DNA of 15,081 bases from the NCBI GenBank assembly GCA_003166055.1, contig PMWR01000482.1, positions 1 to 15,081 of the forward strand, given 5' to 3'. The DNA comes from Acidobacteriaceae bacterium (GTDB taxonomy: Bacteria; Acidobacteriota; Terriglobia; Terriglobales; Acidobacteriaceae). The notes under the pieces are model-generated. The model did no database searches, had not been told where the DNA came from, and saw only the letters and a program-made list of their open reading frames with translations. This document shows positions 1-7,199 of this stretch, piece by piece. The translations under genes and the position numbers were made by a program. Each line of letters starts with the position of its first letter. The first letter of the stretch is position 1.

Positions 1-9
1 AGGGACCGA

Positions 10-83
10 GGGACTAAGAGACGGAGAGTATTCCGCATCGACGGAGTCTTTCGAGCCCCTTAGTCCCAAGCCCCTTAGTCCCT
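10..83. repeat. Short tandem/inverted repeats upstream of the phage-like block
   Basis: The first 117 bases carry no convincing gene. AGCCCCTTAGTCCC occurs twice in direct tandem at 54-67 and 69-82 (15-base period). The reverse complement of its core, GGGACTAAG, is at 10-18, so either copy could pair with the left arm as a long hairpin. The flanking bases 1-28 are also built from related purine-rich pieces (AGGGACC, AGGGACT). The element sits directly before the ribosome binding site of the first phage-like gene. It is the first of four repeat-filled gaps in this block. Its function is unknown; I see no recognisable promoter here. Confidence 0.7.
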
Positions 84-117
84 TCGTATCTCGCATCAGC
101 TCTTGAAAGGACACGCG

Positions 118-741
118 ATGGCATATCTGCAGCCAGCGGATTACCCGAACTATGGACTACCGGCTGGAACGACGGCGGACTGGATTACGGCCGCGACGGC
201 CTTGATCAACAGTTACTGCAGGCGGCCGGACCTGAACGTAATCCAGTACACGGAGCGCCTGCGGCTGACCAGCGGCTCGCAGACGGTGTTGTTGAGTTAT
301 CTGCCTCTTGCTCCGCTGGGAACAGCGACAACGCCGATCGTCAGCATCGAAGGGCGTTATGCAAAGCCGCGACGTGGGGAGACGCTTAACGAGCCGCTGT
401 TCGAGGTGGTATGGGCGTTTTCGCTACCCGGCCAATGGGCGGGGATCGATCCGAACTCGGTGGACTTCGATCCGAATACGGGCGAGCTGACGCTGCCGTG
501 GAATGTGCTCGGGCTGCCTTACAACGAGGTCGCGGTCACTTATACGGCCGGCCTGGCGACGATTGGCGACGACGTGAAGACGGCGTGCGCGCAGATCGTG
601 CGCAATGCGCAGTCGACTCCGGCGTTGAATGCAAGCAAGACCAAGATCGACACGATGCAGGTGCAGTATTTCTCTAGTTCGCTGGTGGATGAAACAGTGC
701 AGGCGTGGCTGCGTCCTTACATTGCGAACAGGCTGGGGTGA
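118..741 (+). CDS. Phage head-tail connector-like protein
   Basis: 207 residues, probably a ring-forming connector bolted to the portal of a tailed-phage capsid (HK97 gp6 / phiE125 gp8 type). Seen: an N-terminal helical segment (about 18-35, TTADWITAATALINSYCRR), a beta-rich middle (45-145) with the pattern of a repeated L-x-L strand plus P-L-x-P-L, an insert rich in Gly/Pro/Asp (100-130), and a final VTYTAG followed by a helix starting DDVKTACAQIVRNA (150-164). That arrangement, a tyrosine-glycine turn leading to a C-terminal helix, is typical of the family. I chose ATG 118 because AAAGGA at 106-111 lies 6 bases upstream; the TTG at 103 would put the ribosome site inside the gene. The next gene starts 3 bases after the stop, indicating an operon. 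The family call is by pattern only; capsid and portal genes would lie outside the left edge. Confidence 0.6.
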   Translation: MAYLQPADYPNYGLPAGTTADWITAATALINSYCRRPDLNVIQYTERLRLTSGSQTVLLSYLPLAPLGTATTPIVSIEGRYAKPRRGETLNEPLFEVVWAFSLPGQWAGIDPNSVDFDPNTGELTLPWNVLGLPYNEVAVTYTAGLATIGDDVKTACAQIVRNAQSTPALNASKTKIDTMQVQYFSSSLVDETVQAWLRPYIANRLG

Positions 742-744
742 GCG

Positions 745-1179
745 ATGAGCGATACCGCGCCGCGTAACCCGGTGGGAGCGCCGCAGATGCTGGCCGATGC
801 ACTGCTGCGCAGCATGACAGGAACGACGGCTCTTCTGCGGGTAACAGGGCCGAATACCGATACCAGCATGTCCGAGTTGGGACTGGTGGCAACGACCTTT
901 GCCGATGTGGCGGTGAGCCCGGTAGTGATGCGAAAGCTGCGGCCTACGTGGCAGGAGGGCGGTGACTCGAAGTGGGAGTTATTGGTATCAGCGACCAGCG
1001 TGCAGCAACAGGTAACTGCGCTGGACCTGGCATCTGCCCAATCTCTTTTCGCAATGACATTGGCAGTTACAGTAACAGGCCAGGATTACCTGATTGAGTC
1101 GATTGCCTCAAACGAAGCGTTCGGACAGGTGTATCTTTACCGGCTGCTGTTGCGAGAAGCGCGCCAACAGGCGGTGTGA
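745..1179 (+). CDS. Putative head-closure / neck protein of the phage-like block
   Basis: 144 residues. I do not recognise a definite family. The size, the position right after the connector and the largely beta-strand character (TALLRVTG, LLVSATSVQQQV, FAMTLAVTVTGQDYLIESI) fit head-closure or stopper proteins, which seal the capsid and join it to the tail. There is no signal peptide, membrane segment or catalytic motif. The ATG at 745 is 3 bases after the preceding stop, and the end of that gene (GGGGTGA) supplies the ribosome site, so translation is probably coupled. The gene is followed by a 53-base gap holding a heptamer repeat. Function is inferred from gene order alone. Confidence 0.4.
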   Translation: MSDTAPRNPVGAPQMLADALLRSMTGTTALLRVTGPNTDTSMSELGLVATTFADVAVSPVVMRKLRPTWQEGGDSKWELLVSATSVQQQVTALDLASAQSLFAMTLAVTVTGQDYLIESIASNEAFGQVYLYRLLLREARQQAV

Positions 1180-1182
1180 AGG

Positions 1183-1217
1183 CAGTTATCAGTTATCAGT
1201 GGTCAGTTGTCAGTGGA
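1183..1217 (+). repeat. Heptamer tandem repeat, CAGTTAT type, five units
   Basis: Five 7-base units in perfect register: CAGTTAT, CAGTTAT, CAGTGGT, CAGTTGT, CAGTGGA. They begin 4 bases after the stop of the preceding gene and end just before the ribosome site of the next. The constant part is CAGT; positions 5-7 vary. The repeat is read through on the coding strand of the block. Confidence 0.9.
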
Positions 1218-1233
1218 TTGGGAGAGATGCTGC

Positions 1234-1719
1234 ATGCAAAATGCGAAGGACTCGTTTTATATGGCGCTGCGCACGCGGCTGACCACGATCAATCCGGAGC
1301 GAACGATTCTGGTGCGCGGAACTTTGCGACCGGGGATCCTGGTGGAGGAGGCAGAGGCGCCGTTCAGTCAGCTTCCCAATGACGTGTTTGTGCTGCGCTG
1401 GCTGGGCCTGGGAGTCGATATGGATTTGAGCGCAACCATGGCAGCCGCAGAATGCGAGATTCTCTATCAAACTTGCGGCACGCAGAGTTTTGGGGGTCTC
1501 GATCGCGGACGGGCATTGAGCAAGATGGATGAGGAGTTAGTAGCGATGCTAACTCCTTTCTATACGCCGAAGCTCAATTACGCGGCGACTCCGCCAGCAG
1601 CGATGCTGACGCAGGTGTTCTGGGACGAGCCTGGAATGAGTCCAGTTGCGACGCAGCGGGACAGGTTGAGCAGGTCCGCGAAGACGATGGTCTACAGCTA
1701 CCAAGAGCAGGGGGAGTAA
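1234..1719 (+). CDS. Putative tail-terminator / tail-completion protein
   Basis: 161 residues, unrecognised at family level. In siphophage order, the slot between the head-closure and tail-tube genes is held by the tail terminator, which caps the tube and stops its growth; that is the basis of the call. Seen: a helical N-terminus (MQNAKDSFYMALRTRLTTI), beta strands with RTILVRGTLRPGILVEE and DVFVLRWLGLGVD, a helix with KMDEELVAMLTPFYTPK, and a polar tail ending YSYQEQGE. There is no membrane segment. ATG 1234 is preferred because GGGAGAG at 1220-1226 precedes it by 7 bases. The in-frame TTG at 1207 lies inside the heptamer repeat and would add repeat-encoded residues. The stop codon directly abuts the next start. 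Confidence 0.4.
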   Translation: MQNAKDSFYMALRTRLTTINPERTILVRGTLRPGILVEEAEAPFSQLPNDVFVLRWLGLGVDMDLSATMAAAECEILYQTCGTQSFGGLDRGRALSKMDEELVAMLTPFYTPKLNYAATPPAAMLTQVFWDEPGMSPVATQRDRLSRSAKTMVYSYQEQGE

Positions 1720-2694
1720 ATGGCGGCGAATTGGTTTTCGGCACCCGCGCCGGTAACGCGGCGAGTGCGCGGGTATTTTGCGCCGGTGAATCGCGGAACG
1801 CAGATGCCGGTGCTCTTTGACCCGTCGGAACAAGGCCGGTTTGATCTTGAAGTTCCTCCGGCCCCGTGGATCAGCCTGGGGTGGATTCAGGGGTTCACGC
1901 GCAAGCCGGGGAGCAAGAGCGCGCCGGTGTTGACGGGCGTTCCGGCTGCGCCGCTGAGCCAAGTGCGCGAGACGCTGCAGGCGCAGGTTAGCATGCAGTT
2001 TCTAAGCTGGACCAAGTTGACGATGGCACTGGCGACAGGCTCGCAACACATGAATGTGCTGGCTGCCGCCACGGGCGCGGTAGCGGCAGCGGACGGCGCG
2101 CAGGCGACGACTGCTGTGATCCCGCAAGCTGGATCGACGGCCAGCTCCTTTGTGTTGGCGCCCGCGGATGCGGTGAAGTTTGCAGCCGGGTCGATTGTCG
2201 CACTCGATGTGGATTACACGGGACAGACGGGTTTTGTGGGCGCGCCGATCTCAGGTGCGTATGTGCGACAGGCGCTGACGGATGTGGATTACATTCGACG
2301 AGTGACCTTCAATGTTGGCCTGGTATGCCAAGCGAATTCGAGCGGACTTATTCTTGCCGAGCCTTTGCCGGGCGGTGCGCCGGCAACAGGCACAAAGCTG
2401 CAGGCGGTGACCGGATTCATGGATCGCGAGGGCGGAAGTTTCTTTCAGGAATGGTCGGCGTTGTTTGTGATGGAGGGGAGTCAGGGGGAGAGAATCTTCT
2501 TCCACTATCCGCGGTTGCAGACGATGGCAAGCTCAGAAGAAGCGATGATTCCGCTGGACGGAAAACGGCAGGGCAGCCAGGCGCGCGTACTCCTGATGGG
2601 ACAATTTATGGCTATGCCGGTGACCGATCCGCTGGACGGGGAGCACGTGGTGTGTTATCGGAGCTTCTTGCCTGCGCTCAACGCGCTGGTGTGA
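1720..2694 (+). CDS. Putative major tail (tube) protein
   Basis: 324 residues, probably the subunit that stacks as rings to form the tail tube. The evidence is position plus pattern. An N-terminal beta region with WISLGWIQGFTRKPGSK (about 47-64) is followed by a small-residue-rich linker with AAATGAVAAADGAQATTAV (about 110-130), and the second half has alternating strands (VDYIRRVTFNVGLV, FQEWSALFVMEGSQGERIFFHYPRLQTMAS, ARVLLMGQFMAMPV). The closing paired strands around GERIFFHYPRLQ resemble tube-protein hairpins. It starts on the base after the preceding TAA, with GGGGAG at 1711-1716 as ribosome site. It is long for a tube subunit, so a tube with an extra domain, or another structural protein, is possible. 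There is no tape-measure gene downstream, which is unusual if it is a true tube. Confidence 0.42.
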   Translation: MAANWFSAPAPVTRRVRGYFAPVNRGTQMPVLFDPSEQGRFDLEVPPAPWISLGWIQGFTRKPGSKSAPVLTGVPAAPLSQVRETLQAQVSMQFLSWTKLTMALATGSQHMNVLAAATGAVAAADGAQATTAVIPQAGSTASSFVLAPADAVKFAAGSIVALDVDYTGQTGFVGAPISGAYVRQALTDVDYIRRVTFNVGLVCQANSSGLILAEPLPGGAPATGTKLQAVTGFMDREGGSFFQEWSALFVMEGSQGERIFFHYPRLQTMASSEEAMIPLDGKRQGSQARVLLMGQFMAMPVTDPLDGEHVVCYRSFLPALNALV

Positions 2695-2764
2695 GGAAGT
2701 GCGCAAGTAAACAAGTGAATGAGTGAAGAAGTGAATGAGTAAATAAGTGAAGAAGCGAGCGAGT
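2693..2764 (+). repeat. Octamer purine-rich tandem repeat, GAAGAAGT type, nine units
   Basis: Nine 8-base units starting at 2693, in the stop codon of the preceding gene: GAGGAAGT, GCGCAAGT, AAACAAGT, GAATGAGT, GAAGAAGT, GAATGAGT, AAATAAGT, GAAGAAGC, GAGCGAGT. The coding strand is almost free of pyrimidines apart from the T at position 8, and contains stops in all frames. It fills the whole gap to the next start, where no classical Shine-Dalgarno is present, so the purine tract may itself serve as a loose ribosome-loading site (inference). Confidence 0.9.
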
Positions 2765-2769
2765 GAGCA

Positions 2770-5085
2770 ATGAAGATTACGATTCAGGGGCAGAACTACA
2801 CGGCTGCGCTCGACGCGGTGCGACCGGTGACGATCGAGCGAAAGCTCAACGAACCTTCCATCTGCGAGTTATGGCTCAGCCTGCCGGCCAATGGCAGCCT
2901 GGCGACCCCTTTTCGCAATCAAGCCTTGGCGGTAACTGGCGATGACGGCACGCCTTACTTCACGGGTTACATCGCGGTAAGTCCACTGCCGGAATATGCA
3001 GGGCTGGCGATGGAGGGTCCGCGATACAGGATTGCCATTCAGGCCGTGAGCGATGAATTGCTGCTGGACCAGCTACTAATGCCGCCGAGCGCGGGCGCAA
3101 CGGGCGAGACCGCCGGTGCGCTGATGGGTGCGCTCGTAACTCATGCGGGATCCACGGCGCTTTCGACGGAAGGTCTCTCGCTGAATGCGGCGGTGAGCAA
3201 GTTTGTTCCTGAGCCCGGCGCGAACTGGAGCAATTGCGCGGGACAGGTGGCAAGCACGGCGCGGGCTGCGTATCGGGCGGTGAATGGCGCGCTGACGGCA
3301 GTTGCAGTGCCGGGTGCAGTGCACACGCTCAACGAGACGGATGGCAGCCTGAACCTGGCGAGCCTGGGATTCACTGCCAGCGTAAAGCGCGCATTGGCCA
3401 ACGATGTTACTGTCTGCGGTGAGCATGAACCGGTTGCATATGTGACTGAGTCCTTTCTTGGTGATGGCGTCACAACGGATTTCTACTTGGCCGAGGATGC
3501 GTTCTCTCCCTCCGGCGCGAAGTCGGCAATCATCGGCGAGTTATTCAATGGGAGTGCAATCGACCTGCGGGTGTGGGGCAATCCGGGTGGCGATGGATAT
3601 CTCAAGTTGGGCGCCGGCGGTCTGGTCATGAACGGCGGGAACGGTGTTGACGGACAAACCGTGCTCAGCTGGCTCGATCCTGCGGAGATGGGCGGAACGC
3701 TGCTGCTGGAAGCAGTGGGTGTAACTCTCTCGTCGGGCAGCACAGGGATCCTGGCTGGTTTCTTTGTGGGCATGAACACACAGGCTGGATGTATTGCCGG
3801 ATTTCAGGCGACGGCGCACCAGGGCACAGGCGCCGTGACCTTGCAGCCGTTGATTCAGGGAACGCCGGAGGGAACGGCGTACGCGGTGAATCCTGCTAAC
3901 CAGTACACGCTGCGCGCCAGGGTGCATTGCGCTGAGAATGAGAGAGCGCTGGCTATTTATCGTTCCTTTGGAGATAGTGGCGCTATAACTCTGGGTGGGC
4001 AGACCAACGTGTGTTCCGGGAAGTTACAGCTGGAGATTCAGGAGTTTGTCAATGGCGCGGGCGGAATGCCGGTGACCCTTTATGACGGCGCGATCACGAG
4101 TTTGCCCGCAGCGTGTACGGTTGTGGCAGCGAGCAGTATCAACCTGCTTGGGACCATGCGGGCAATCAACCTGACGAATCTTGGATCGGGCTGGGTGGTG
4201 AGCACCCCGCCGACTGGAAGCTCGTACACGCGCAGGGTGGGCACCCTGGCCGAAGCTGCCGAGTGTTTCGTGGAGCGTACCGGCAAGGTCGTGTTCTATA
4301 CCGGCTTTGTGCCGGTGGCGGGAGAGCAGATTGCGGTGAATTACCGCACCGTGGGCAGGGCGGTGGGGCGAGCGGTGAACACGGCCAGCCAGCAGGCGCT
4401 GGCGCAGGCAGGAACGCCGGCCGTAGCCGCGTGGATTGGCTCGGTGACCAATCCTCCGGCGCGCAGCTCCGCGGATTGCCTGAATGCGGCGATGGCGATT
4501 GAGCAGGCGGCGGCGGGAGTGAGTGCGCTTTGGAGCGGGACATATAACGGGAACAGGACGAGCTTCGCGATGGACGTGTGGCCGGGGGATGCGCTGCTGT
4601 TGAACGCTCCATCGATGGATCTATCTGCGCAGGTGGTAGTGCGAACGGTGAAGGTGAGTTATAGGGCGAGTTATCCAGACTTTGTGGAATATGCGATCGC
4701 ATTTGCAAACGACTGGGCGGACGATCTGGCCATCAAGACCAGCACAACGGTGCCGGTGGATGCGTGGCTGCCCGCGGCGATTGCTCCTACGACGCTCGCC
4801 AATCTGAATGCGCTAACGGTAACTACGTTGACCGGGAGCACGGTGGGGATCAGCGCGGGTGTAACTCCGCCCGCGGGTGGTGGATTTGAGATACGGCGGC
4901 GTGATTTTGCCTTCATGGCTGGAGAAGATCCGGACCTTGTGGTCAGGGCGACTTTGCCGAACATCACGTTTTCGCGCCAGAGCGCAAACGACCGTTTCTA
5001 TATAAGGATGTATGACGGATCGACGCCTCCCAACTACTCGCAGTTCTCAACGGCATTATTCATTAACCTTCCGCTGAGCAGTTGA
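2770..5085 (+). CDS. Large tail hub/fibre-like protein with lectin-like insert
   Basis: 771 residues, probably the tail-tip protein that contacts the cell surface. Residues 1-105 (TIERKLNEPSICELWL, GTPYFTGYIAV, RYRIAIQAVSDELLLD) look like the first beta domain of baseplate hub proteins of the gp27/Tal type. Residues 225-480 are Gly/Ser/Thr-rich strands (LLLEAVGVTLSSGSTGILAGFFVG, YTLRARVHCAENERALAIYRSF) like a jelly-roll, possibly sugar-binding. Residues 495-660 hold a second hub-like part, with GKVVFYTGFVPVAGEQIAVNYR (505-526) and FAMDVWPGDALLL (599-611). The end (about 697-768) has a fibronectin-III-like look (GFEIRRRDFAF, DRFYIRMYDGS). There is no signal peptide or hydrolase motif. The ATG at 2770 lacks a clear Shine-Dalgarno and follows a purine repeat. 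The stop codon lies in the first unit of another repeat. Domain calls are by eye. Confidence 0.5.
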   Translation: MKITIQGQNYTAALDAVRPVTIERKLNEPSICELWLSLPANGSLATPFRNQALAVTGDDGTPYFTGYIAVSPLPEYAGLAMEGPRYRIAIQAVSDELLLDQLLMPPSAGATGETAGALMGALVTHAGSTALSTEGLSLNAAVSKFVPEPGANWSNCAGQVASTARAAYRAVNGALTAVAVPGAVHTLNETDGSLNLASLGFTASVKRALANDVTVCGEHEPVAYVTESFLGDGVTTDFYLAEDAFSPSGAKSAIIGELFNGSAIDLRVWGNPGGDGYLKLGAGGLVMNGGNGVDGQTVLSWLDPAEMGGTLLLEAVGVTLSSGSTGILAGFFVGMNTQAGCIAGFQATAHQGTGAVTLQPLIQGTPEGTAYAVNPANQYTLRARVHCAENERALAIYRSFGDSGAITLGGQTNVCSGKLQLEIQEFVNGAGGMPVTLYDGAITSLPAACTVVAASSINLLGTMRAINLTNLGSGWVVSTPPTGSSYTRRVGTLAEAAECFVERTGKVVFYTGFVPVAGEQIAVNYRTVGRAVGRAVNTASQQALAQAGTPAVAAWIGSVTNPPARSSADCLNAAMAIEQAAAGVSALWSGTYNGNRTSFAMDVWPGDALLLNAPSMDLSAQVVVRTVKVSYRASYPDFVEYAIAFANDWADDLAIKTSTTVPVDAWLPAAIAPTTLANLNALTVTTLTGSTVGISAGVTPPAGGGFEIRRRDFAFMAGEDPDLVVRATLPNITFSRQSANDRFYIRMYDGSTPPNYSQFSTALFINLPLSS

Positions 5086-5120
5086 CAGTGAACAGTGGGC
5101 AGAGAACAGAGAGCAGGGAT
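5079..5120 (+). repeat. Heptamer tandem repeat, CAGTGAA type, six units
   Basis: Six 7-base units in register: CAGTTGA, CAGTGAA, CAGTGGG, CAGAGAA, CAGAGAG, CAGGGAT. The first unit encodes the last serine codon and the TGA of the hub-like gene, so the repeat overlaps the coding end by 7 bases. The CAG core is shared with the repeat at 1183-1217, although the two arrays are about 3.9 kb apart. Confidence 0.88.
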
Positions 5121-5181
5121 AGTGGCCAGCGGTTGGCGCGATAAGCATTTTCCGATCGCTGGAGAGTATGGAGCGGGCCGG

Positions 5182-5409
5182 ATGCGGATGATGAATGAAT
5201 TCGAAGCGCAGGTATTGAGCGATTTGAGCGTGCTGAAAACGCAGATGACCGGACTGATGGGCGACGGCAATGGCGGACGGGTCGCGGAACTGGAGCGGCG
5301 CATGTTTCAGCACGAAGAGAACTGGCAGCGGGCCAAGGGATTCGTGGCTGCGGCGAGTGTTCTGTTCGCGGTGATTGAAGTGGCCTTCGAGGCCTGGCGC
5401 AGGCATTGA
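5182..5409 (+). CDS. Small coiled-coil membrane protein, holin/XhlA-like
   Basis: 75 residues. A charged helical N-terminal part (residues 5-52, with EFEAQVLSDLSVLKTQM and RVAELERRMFQHEENWQR) resembles a short coiled coil interrupted by a Gly-rich turn (28-32). One hydrophobic segment follows (about 53-68, GFVAAASVLFAVIEVAF), ending in the basic tail EAWRRH. This layout, at the end of a tail gene block, is typical of XhlA-like or holin-associated proteins that act at the inner membrane in lysis; the function is inferred. ATG 5182 is chosen because GGAG at 5170-5173 stands 8 bases upstream. ATGs at 5188 and 5191 are possible alternatives. The longer GTG start at 5095 lies within the heptamer repeat and is unlikely. 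No endolysin gene accompanies it in the window. Confidence 0.5.
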   Translation: MRMMNEFEAQVLSDLSVLKTQMTGLMGDGNGGRVAELERRMFQHEENWQRAKGFVAAASVLFAVIEVAFEAWRRH

Positions 5410-5453
5410 GTGCCGCGGAGGAAGCAGGCACAGCATGAGTCGTTATATTCTTG

Positions 5454-5483
5454 TTCGGAATGCTTTTCGGGGCCTCGTATAAT
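5454..5483 (+). promoter_or_regulatory. Promoter of purEK, likely giving a leaderless mRNA
   Basis: A perfect -10 hexamer TATAAT stands at 5478-5483. A poor -35 (TTCGGA, 5454-5459) lies 18 bases upstream; TTGTTC at 5451-5456 is an alternative with a 21-base spacer. The purE ATG begins 8 bases after the -10, where transcription would start, and no Shine-Dalgarno precedes it. It separates purEK from the phage-like block. Confidence 0.6.
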
Positions 5484-5490
5484 CAGGCTC

Positions 5491-5994
5491 ATGAGCGAAC
5501 ATCCGCAGGTTGGCGTGGTGATGGGCAGCAAGAGCGATTACGAGGTGCTCTCCGCGGCGGTGGAGATTCTGACCGCGCTGGAGATCCCGCACGAGGCACG
5601 GATCGTCAGTGCGCATCGCACCCCCGACCGGCTGTTTGAATACGCAGCAACGGCAAGGGAGCGCGGACTGCGCGTGATTATCGCGGGCGCGGGAGGCGCG
5701 GCGCACCTGCCGGGAATGCTGGCGGCGAAAACGCTGGTTCCGGTTCTGGGCGTGCCGGTGGCGGCTACGCAATTGAACGGTCTGGATGCGCTGCTCTCGA
5801 TTGTGCAGATGCCCAAAGGAGTTCCGGTGGGGACGCTGGCGATCGGCAAGCCTGGCGCGGCGAATGCAGCGCTGCTGGCGGCGGAGATATTGGCGGTGAC
5901 CGATGCGGTGCTTTACGATCGGTTGGCTGCCTGGCGCGCGGCGCGGACGCAGGAAGTGCTCGGGCAAACACTCGACCAGGAGTTGCCCGGGTGA
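5491..5994 (+). CDS. purE: N5-carboxyaminoimidazole ribonucleotide mutase (class I PurE)
   Basis: 167 residues, full length for the family. It converts N5-CAIR to CAIR in cytosolic de novo purine synthesis, using the product of PurK. Visible signatures are MGSKSD (11-16), the catalytic histidine in SAHRTPD (40-46, His42, equivalent to E. coli His45), the phosphate/ribose loop [12 protein letters not shown] (65-76), PVLGVPV (84-90), [29 protein letters not shown] (103-131) and a C-terminal helix. The presence of purK and the near identity of these blocks to class I enzymes exclude the animal-type class II AIR carboxylase. ATG 5491 matches the family N-terminus; an upstream extension in the same frame would run through the promoter. 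Its stop overlaps the purK GTG by 4 bases, so the two are translationally coupled. Confidence 0.96.
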   Translation: MSEHPQVGVVMGSKSDYEVLSAAVEILTALEIPHEARIVSAHRTPDRLFEYAATARERGLRVIIAGAGGAAHLPGMLAAKTLVPVLGVPVAATQLNGLDALLSIVQMPKGVPVGTLAIGKPGAANAALLAAEILAVTDAVLYDRLAAWRAARTQEVLGQTLDQELPG

Positions 5995-7169
5995 GCTTCT
6001 CCGCGCCGCATCCCCTGAATTCTTCAGTTGTGAAACCCGGTGGATTGCTGGCCATTTTGGGCGGCGGGCAATTGGGGCGCATGACGGCGATGGCCGCGCG
6101 CACCATGGGCTATCGCGTGCGCGTGATGGACCCGGAGGCGGCGTGTCCGGCGAGCTTCGTTGTCGACGAGACGATTGTGGGCCGCTGGGACGATGTGGAC
6201 GCGGCGCGGCGACTGGCGACGGGCGCGGATGCGGTGACGCTGGAGATTGAGCAGATCGGCGTGGATGCTCTTTCTGAAGTTGCTCGCATTGCTCCTCTGC
6301 GGCCCGGCGTCGAGCCGATTCGAATTATCCAGGACAAGACAATCCAAAAAGCGTGGCTCGCGGAGAATGGATTTCCCGTTGGCACCTTTCGCGTGGTGCT
6401 GAGCGAAGCGGAGTTGCGCGAAGCGGTTGCTGCACTGGGCGGACGCGTGTTTTTGAAGATTGGGCGCGGCGGATACGATGGGCGCGGCCAGGCGCGCATT
6501 GGATTCGATGGACCGGCAACGGAGGAGTCGATTCACGCTGCATGGTTGAGTCTTGCCGAGAGGCCGTGCGTTGCCGAGCAGGCGCTTGAGTTGGACTGCG
6601 AAATCAGCGTGATGGCGGCGCGGAATCCGGCGGGCGAGGTGCGCAGTTATCCGGCGGCGCGCAATCATCATGAGAATCAGATATTGGAGTGGAGTGTTTT
6701 GCCGGCGGGAGTGCCCGCGAAACTTGAGGCGCGCGCAGAGGCGCTGGCTGCGGCGATTATCGCAAAGCTTAGTTTGGAAGGGTTGTTGTGTGTCGAGCTG
6801 TTTGTGACCAAGCACGGAGAGTTATTGGTGAATGAATTGGCGCCGCGTCCGCATAATAGCTATCACCAGAGCGAACGCGGCTGCGTGACGAGCCAGTTTG
6901 AGCAACTGGTACGGACTACTTGCAATTTGCCACTGGGCGATACGGTGCTGATTACTCCCGCCGCGATTGTGAACTTGTTGGGAGAGGTGTGGCTTGGTGA
7001 ATCAGGTGAGCCGAACTTCGCCGCGGCGCTGGCTGTGCCGGGCGTGCGGCTGCATTTGTATGAAAAACATACGCCGCGCGTTGGCCGGAAGATGGGGCAC
7101 TTGTCGGCTGTGGGCGCGACGGCGGAAGAGGCGCTGGAGCGGGTGCTGGAGGCGAAGCGGCGGCTATGA
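5991..7169 (+). CDS. purK: N5-carboxyaminoimidazole ribonucleotide synthase (PurK)
   Basis: 392 residues, ATP-grasp enzyme that makes N5-CAIR from AIR, ATP and bicarbonate, feeding PurE. Seen: the N-terminal GGGQLGRM loop (24-31), central ATP-grasp strands with [14 protein letters not shown] (about 154-167), [16 protein letters not shown], the metal/nucleotide motif [25 protein letters not shown], and the C-terminal [15 protein letters not shown]. The common NSGH(W/Y)T motif reads NSYHQSE here, a mild deviation. The GTG start at 5991 overlaps the purE stop (GTGA). The N-terminus is about 14 residues longer than in E. coli, so a later start cannot be excluded. The last 20 codons are duplicated in degraded form after parE (7835-7886). 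Confidence 0.95.
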   Translation: MSFSAPHPLNSSVVKPGGLLAILGGGQLGRMTAMAARTMGYRVRVMDPEAACPASFVVDETIVGRWDDVDAARRLATGADAVTLEIEQIGVDALSEVARIAPLRPGVEPIRIIQDKTIQKAWLAENGFPVGTFRVVLSEAELREAVAALGGRVFLKIGRGGYDGRGQARIGFDGPATEESIHAAWLSLAERPCVAEQALELDCEISVMAARNPAGEVRSYPAARNHHENQILEWSVLPAGVPAKLEARAEALAAAIIAKLSLEGLLCVELFVTKHGELLVNELAPRPHNSYHQSERGCVTSQFEQLVRTTCNLPLGDTVLITPAAIVNLLGEVWLGESGEPNFAAALAVPGVRLHLYEKHTPRVGRKMGHLSAVGATAEEALERVLEAKRRL

Positions 7170-7193
7170 GATTCCCGCGAAATCAGCGGAATC
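7170..7193 (+). terminator. Hairpin directly after purK
   Basis: GATTCCCGC (7170-7178) pairs with GCGGAATC (7186-7193) around a 7-base loop: eight pairs with one bulged C. It begins on the base after the purK stop. No T-run follows, so it may stabilise the mRNA 3' end or terminate poorly. Confidence 0.35.
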
Positions 7194-7199
7194 GCAATC

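Noticed and set aside
1183..2764. Possible CRISPR-like arrays
   Set aside because: The repeats are 7-8 bases and contiguous, without 30-base spacers or cas genes.
5095..5181. GTG-initiated N-terminal extension of the small membrane protein
   Set aside because: The extension would be encoded by the heptamer repeat and has no ribosome site; ATG 5182 has one.
6024..6815. 263-codon open frame on the minus strand
   Set aside because: Antisense to purK motifs; composition is His/Arg-rich, as expected of a shadow frame.
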